Positions 61,081-64,000 of a stretch of 64,000 nt of DNA are shown in pieces; the stretch's first letter is position 1; the number at the start of each line of letters is the position of its first letter. The notes under the pieces were generated by a model. The model ran no database searches. It was given only the letters and a program-made list of their open reading frames with translations, and was not told the origin of the DNA. The translations under genes and the position numbers were made by a program. Source of the DNA: Lanius collurio (taxonomy: Eukaryota; Chordata; Aves; Passeriformes; Laniidae). The stretch lies in NCBI GenBank assembly GCA_020086605.1, contig JACBWW010000039.1:5215286-5279285 (forward strand), given 5' to 3'.

Positions 61081-64000
61081 GGATAATTGTTAAATCGATA
61101 ATCTGGTCCCTTATTTATAACAGGGACTGAGCAAGGAATCCAGGCCCTTGAGCAGCCTGCAGCCCCTGTTTGGTCTGGCCTTGTGTCCTCAGGTGCTTGC
61201 TCATGGGAAGCTGGTGCTTGGCAGATTGTGCAGAGGCAAACCCACCAGCAGAGAACTTCCTGAGGGCTCCCCTGGGCACAAATCCTGGCAGCCTGTACTC
61301 AAGGGGCAAGGCTCCCAAATCTGAGGGCCATTTCCTGTCCATCTCAGATATTTACTGATGACGGTGTAGATAGTGCTGAGAAATTCTACTTTTCCCCAAA
61401 GCCATGCTGGGAGAAGTTATGTTTTTGGAGAATGTTCCCATTCTCTCACAGCTGAAGTTTGTTGTGGGCTTCCAAGAGAATTCAGCCTGTGGGTGTTGCA
61501 TTTGGGGAGCTGGGGTCTTTGGATACTTGAGTAGGGGGAGTGTCTCTTTTGTTTTGTTAACCAAGTTTTCAAATGATTCTGTAACTGCTATTGTCTTGAG
61601 ACAATATTCCATTTATTTGCTTTATTTCCAAATATTCATTGACTGAACTCTGTGCTGCTCTATGGAGCCTGCCTTGCCTGAGTTGTAACCCTTCTTCATT
61701 TCAGTTTATGTGAACTTGGAGCCATCTGCAAAAGGCATCATAACTTAATGATTTTAGAGCTTGAGCCACGAAAGCTGAGGTGGTTTGAAGGTTAATCACA
61801 GCACAGAAGTGACCAAACATCTCTAGGTTTGCCAGAGTTTCCCTGACTAAGAGGCAGCATCAAAGATGTTCACTGAATTTGAGTTTAAATTGGGATTTAA
61901 ATGACTGGGGAGGTGGGTGATGCCATCAACAGAAGCAAAGGAATCTCCTGGATGGTGCTGGGATGGGGAGGAAAAGCCATTGCTGTGTGTGATCCATGAC
62001 TTCCCGTGGCTCTGGTCTGTAGGATTAAGGAATCCTCACTGTGGTCTTGCTGAGCATGTTCCTGCACTTGGTTGGCCTTGTTATGACTTTATTCTCTTTT
62101 GTCACAGCCCTGCAAAGCCCCTCACCCTAATTTAAACCACATGCACTGGGATGGTGTCATGCTTGGAAAGGAACCAAACAAGGCACGAGGGGTGGGCAGG
62201 CCTCGCTTGTTTGAACAAACTCAGGGAAAACATTTCTGAGGGATCTTCCAGAAAACCACCCTTCCTGCAAGGCCTTGGGACTGAGGGTTCAGCCCCTGGA
62301 TTATGCTGGCTCTCAGTTATCTCTGAGGGAAGAGCAACTCAGGAAAATTTGGAATTAAAATGAGCTCCATTCTTTCATTGCACACCCTTGGTTTTGGTTA
62401 AGGAAACACACTCAGGTGTAACCACGAGCACCAGAGTGTTCACACACCTCTTACAAATGATCCTGTCCAGGGGAGATGGTGCTGGTAATTGTGCTGACAC
62501 ATCTGATCGTGTGCCCCTCTGGTTCATAAAAACACACACGAATCCTCAGTGTTTGCTCTGTTTAAATTAGTAAAATAAATAGAAGTGTGAAGAAGGAAAT
62601 TGGTGGTGGAGGAAATTAGGGGACTGATAATCCCTCCAGCTAAAGGGATGGGAAGGGAAAGAGTGTAATGTTTTAATTACCAGGTGTTAAATCATTATTT
62701 CTAGAGTGATATCTACCACAGATATGTTTCTGAGGTCGTCCTGTTATTCAACCTTTAACAGTTGTTTCACCTTTTCTGAGCTTTTTGTCTGGATTTGTTC
62801 TCATATCAGATTCTCCCTTAGTAAGGAATAAAACAGTTTTCAAGACACTATAAGTTTATTTGTGTAAGACACAGAAATTGGCTAGCATTTACATGTAAAT
62901 ATATGTATTTATAGGGTATGTTACCTCTGTTTGATTAGTCACAAACAACAGTTAATTCCTGGCAGAGACATAGGAGAAATTCAGCAGGAGACATAGATTC
63001 TATTACTGGTAGAATTTTAACTTATACATTTTTGATGAAGTCTTTGTAGTTTAATAATAACAACCTTATATAAATCTAGTAAAATACATGTGGATTGTTA
63101 CCTTGAATTTGGTTATTTTTTGACTAAGCTCCTATAATACAACAAACCAGCAGGTAGATATTATATCATAATTAACATTATTTCTCATCCAAATTACCAA
63201 ATTTCAGTTGTGATTTTGCAGTTCTGTTACATTGAATATACCAAGATTTTTGACTCTTACGAACTCATCTTCTCATTTTAACCATTCCAGTTGCATGTCT
63301 TATGAAATGCTGGATGGTTTATGGTTACTTTTTCACTATTTTAAGCCAAATCTGTGTTTGTGTCTCTAGTTCTGGGATTTTATTGTGTTACCTTGCTACA
63401 TTCTAATTTGTACAACTTGCTTTATAGAAGTTGTTTTCTACAAATAAGTAGCTGTACCTTGATTTATATTAAGAACTCCTTGATTTTAGCTACAGAAAAC
63501 ATAGATTTCAGCCAGCAACATTTAATTCCTTGTCTGTAGCAGTCTTGAACTGGTTTGAAAAGATATTGAGATAGAATTTCCTCTCATTTTCAGTCATAAA
63601 TTTCAGTTTATTCCATAAGTTCCACCTTCATTGCTGCTGTTTGGGCTCAGGTTTTAATCCCTCCCCCCAGCTCTGTCATTGCAGAACCTGCAGATAGATG
63701 AGAACAAGCTGCTTGCAATGGTCAGGCCTCTAAAATCTGCTGAAATCTGCTCAGGGGCCAGCAAAACTTTAAAGTATCTTTGATTTTATGGGGAAAAAGA
63801 CTAAAAGACTGCTGGTAGCACCCCATTTGGCATTAGGGAATTGAGTTTTCTGCTTCTAACAGTTCTTCAGAACAATCAACAAAACTTTTAAGGGGTGATC
63901 CCACCACAGAAAGAGGGAGATTTGCTTTTGGTGTAAATTAAAGCCTGTTTTGACTCAGTGCAAACAAGGAAGAATTCCACTGCTGTCAGTGGATTTCTGT
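61081..64000. other. Unique AT-rich sequence, no gene seen
   Basis: No gene is recognised. The last 1.2 kb is particularly AT-rich and holds a 14-bp perfect palindrome at 62887-62900. Open frames are all under 90 codons and unremarkable. Confidence 0.55.
62887..62900. other. 14-bp perfect palindrome
   Basis: ATTTACATGTAAAT is its own reverse complement. It continues into ATATATG, so TGTAAATA (a forkhead-like string) is present at its right half and the left half mirrors most of it. The palindrome is seen directly. Dimer binding by a forkhead or POU factor is inference. Confidence 0.55.

Noticed and set aside
1..64000. CRISPR arrays, operons, bacterial promoters or phage genes
   Set aside because: No spaced direct-repeat arrays or dense same-strand gene runs exist. 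CR1 elements and CpG depletion place the window in a vertebrate genome.

Overview
The window looks like vertebrate, most probably bird, nuclear DNA. The best evidence is four fragments of CR1-type LINE retrotransposons at 36178-36420, 40754-40873, 48862-49345 and 56586-56730. Their 3'-end wording is the typical avian kind, with an AGAATCAnAGAAT start in reverse orientation followed by a GGTTGGAAGGGACC-like block. Interspersed repeats are sparse, CpG is depleted almost everywhere, the sequence is AT-leaning, and there are simple A/T tracts. A passerine is possible but is only an inference.

I found no protein-coding gene or exon that I can recognise, and no tRNA, rRNA, known microRNA, CRISPR array or complete mobile element. 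Nearly all open frames are short, conflict between strands, often start at non-ATG codons and resemble no family I know. The whole stretch is best read as intergenic or deep intronic DNA. No operons or gene cooperation can be described.

Layout: 1-22 kb is plain unique sequence with A/T tracts, two small tandem duplications and two unusually long but unrecognised open frames (16764-17528 and 18668-19273). 22-36 kb begins with a CTCF-like site and a long TA microsatellite, then is plain. 36-49 kb carries three CR1 fragments, all in reverse orientation, and a CpG-rich island-like patch at about 43.5-43.9 kb. 49-57 kb has an exact 30-bp tandem duplication that doubles a G-quadruplex motif, followed by a forward-strand CR1 tail. 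57-61 kb contains AT-rich simple sequence and a CpG-retaining block at about 60.43-60.96 kb that could be a retroelement relic or a regulatory element. The last 3 kb is AT-rich unique sequence.

I did not find a new biological system. The items most worth checking are the two CpG-retaining blocks (43.5 kb and 60.4-61 kb), the duplicated G-quadruplex motif, and a few palindromic or factor-like sites.
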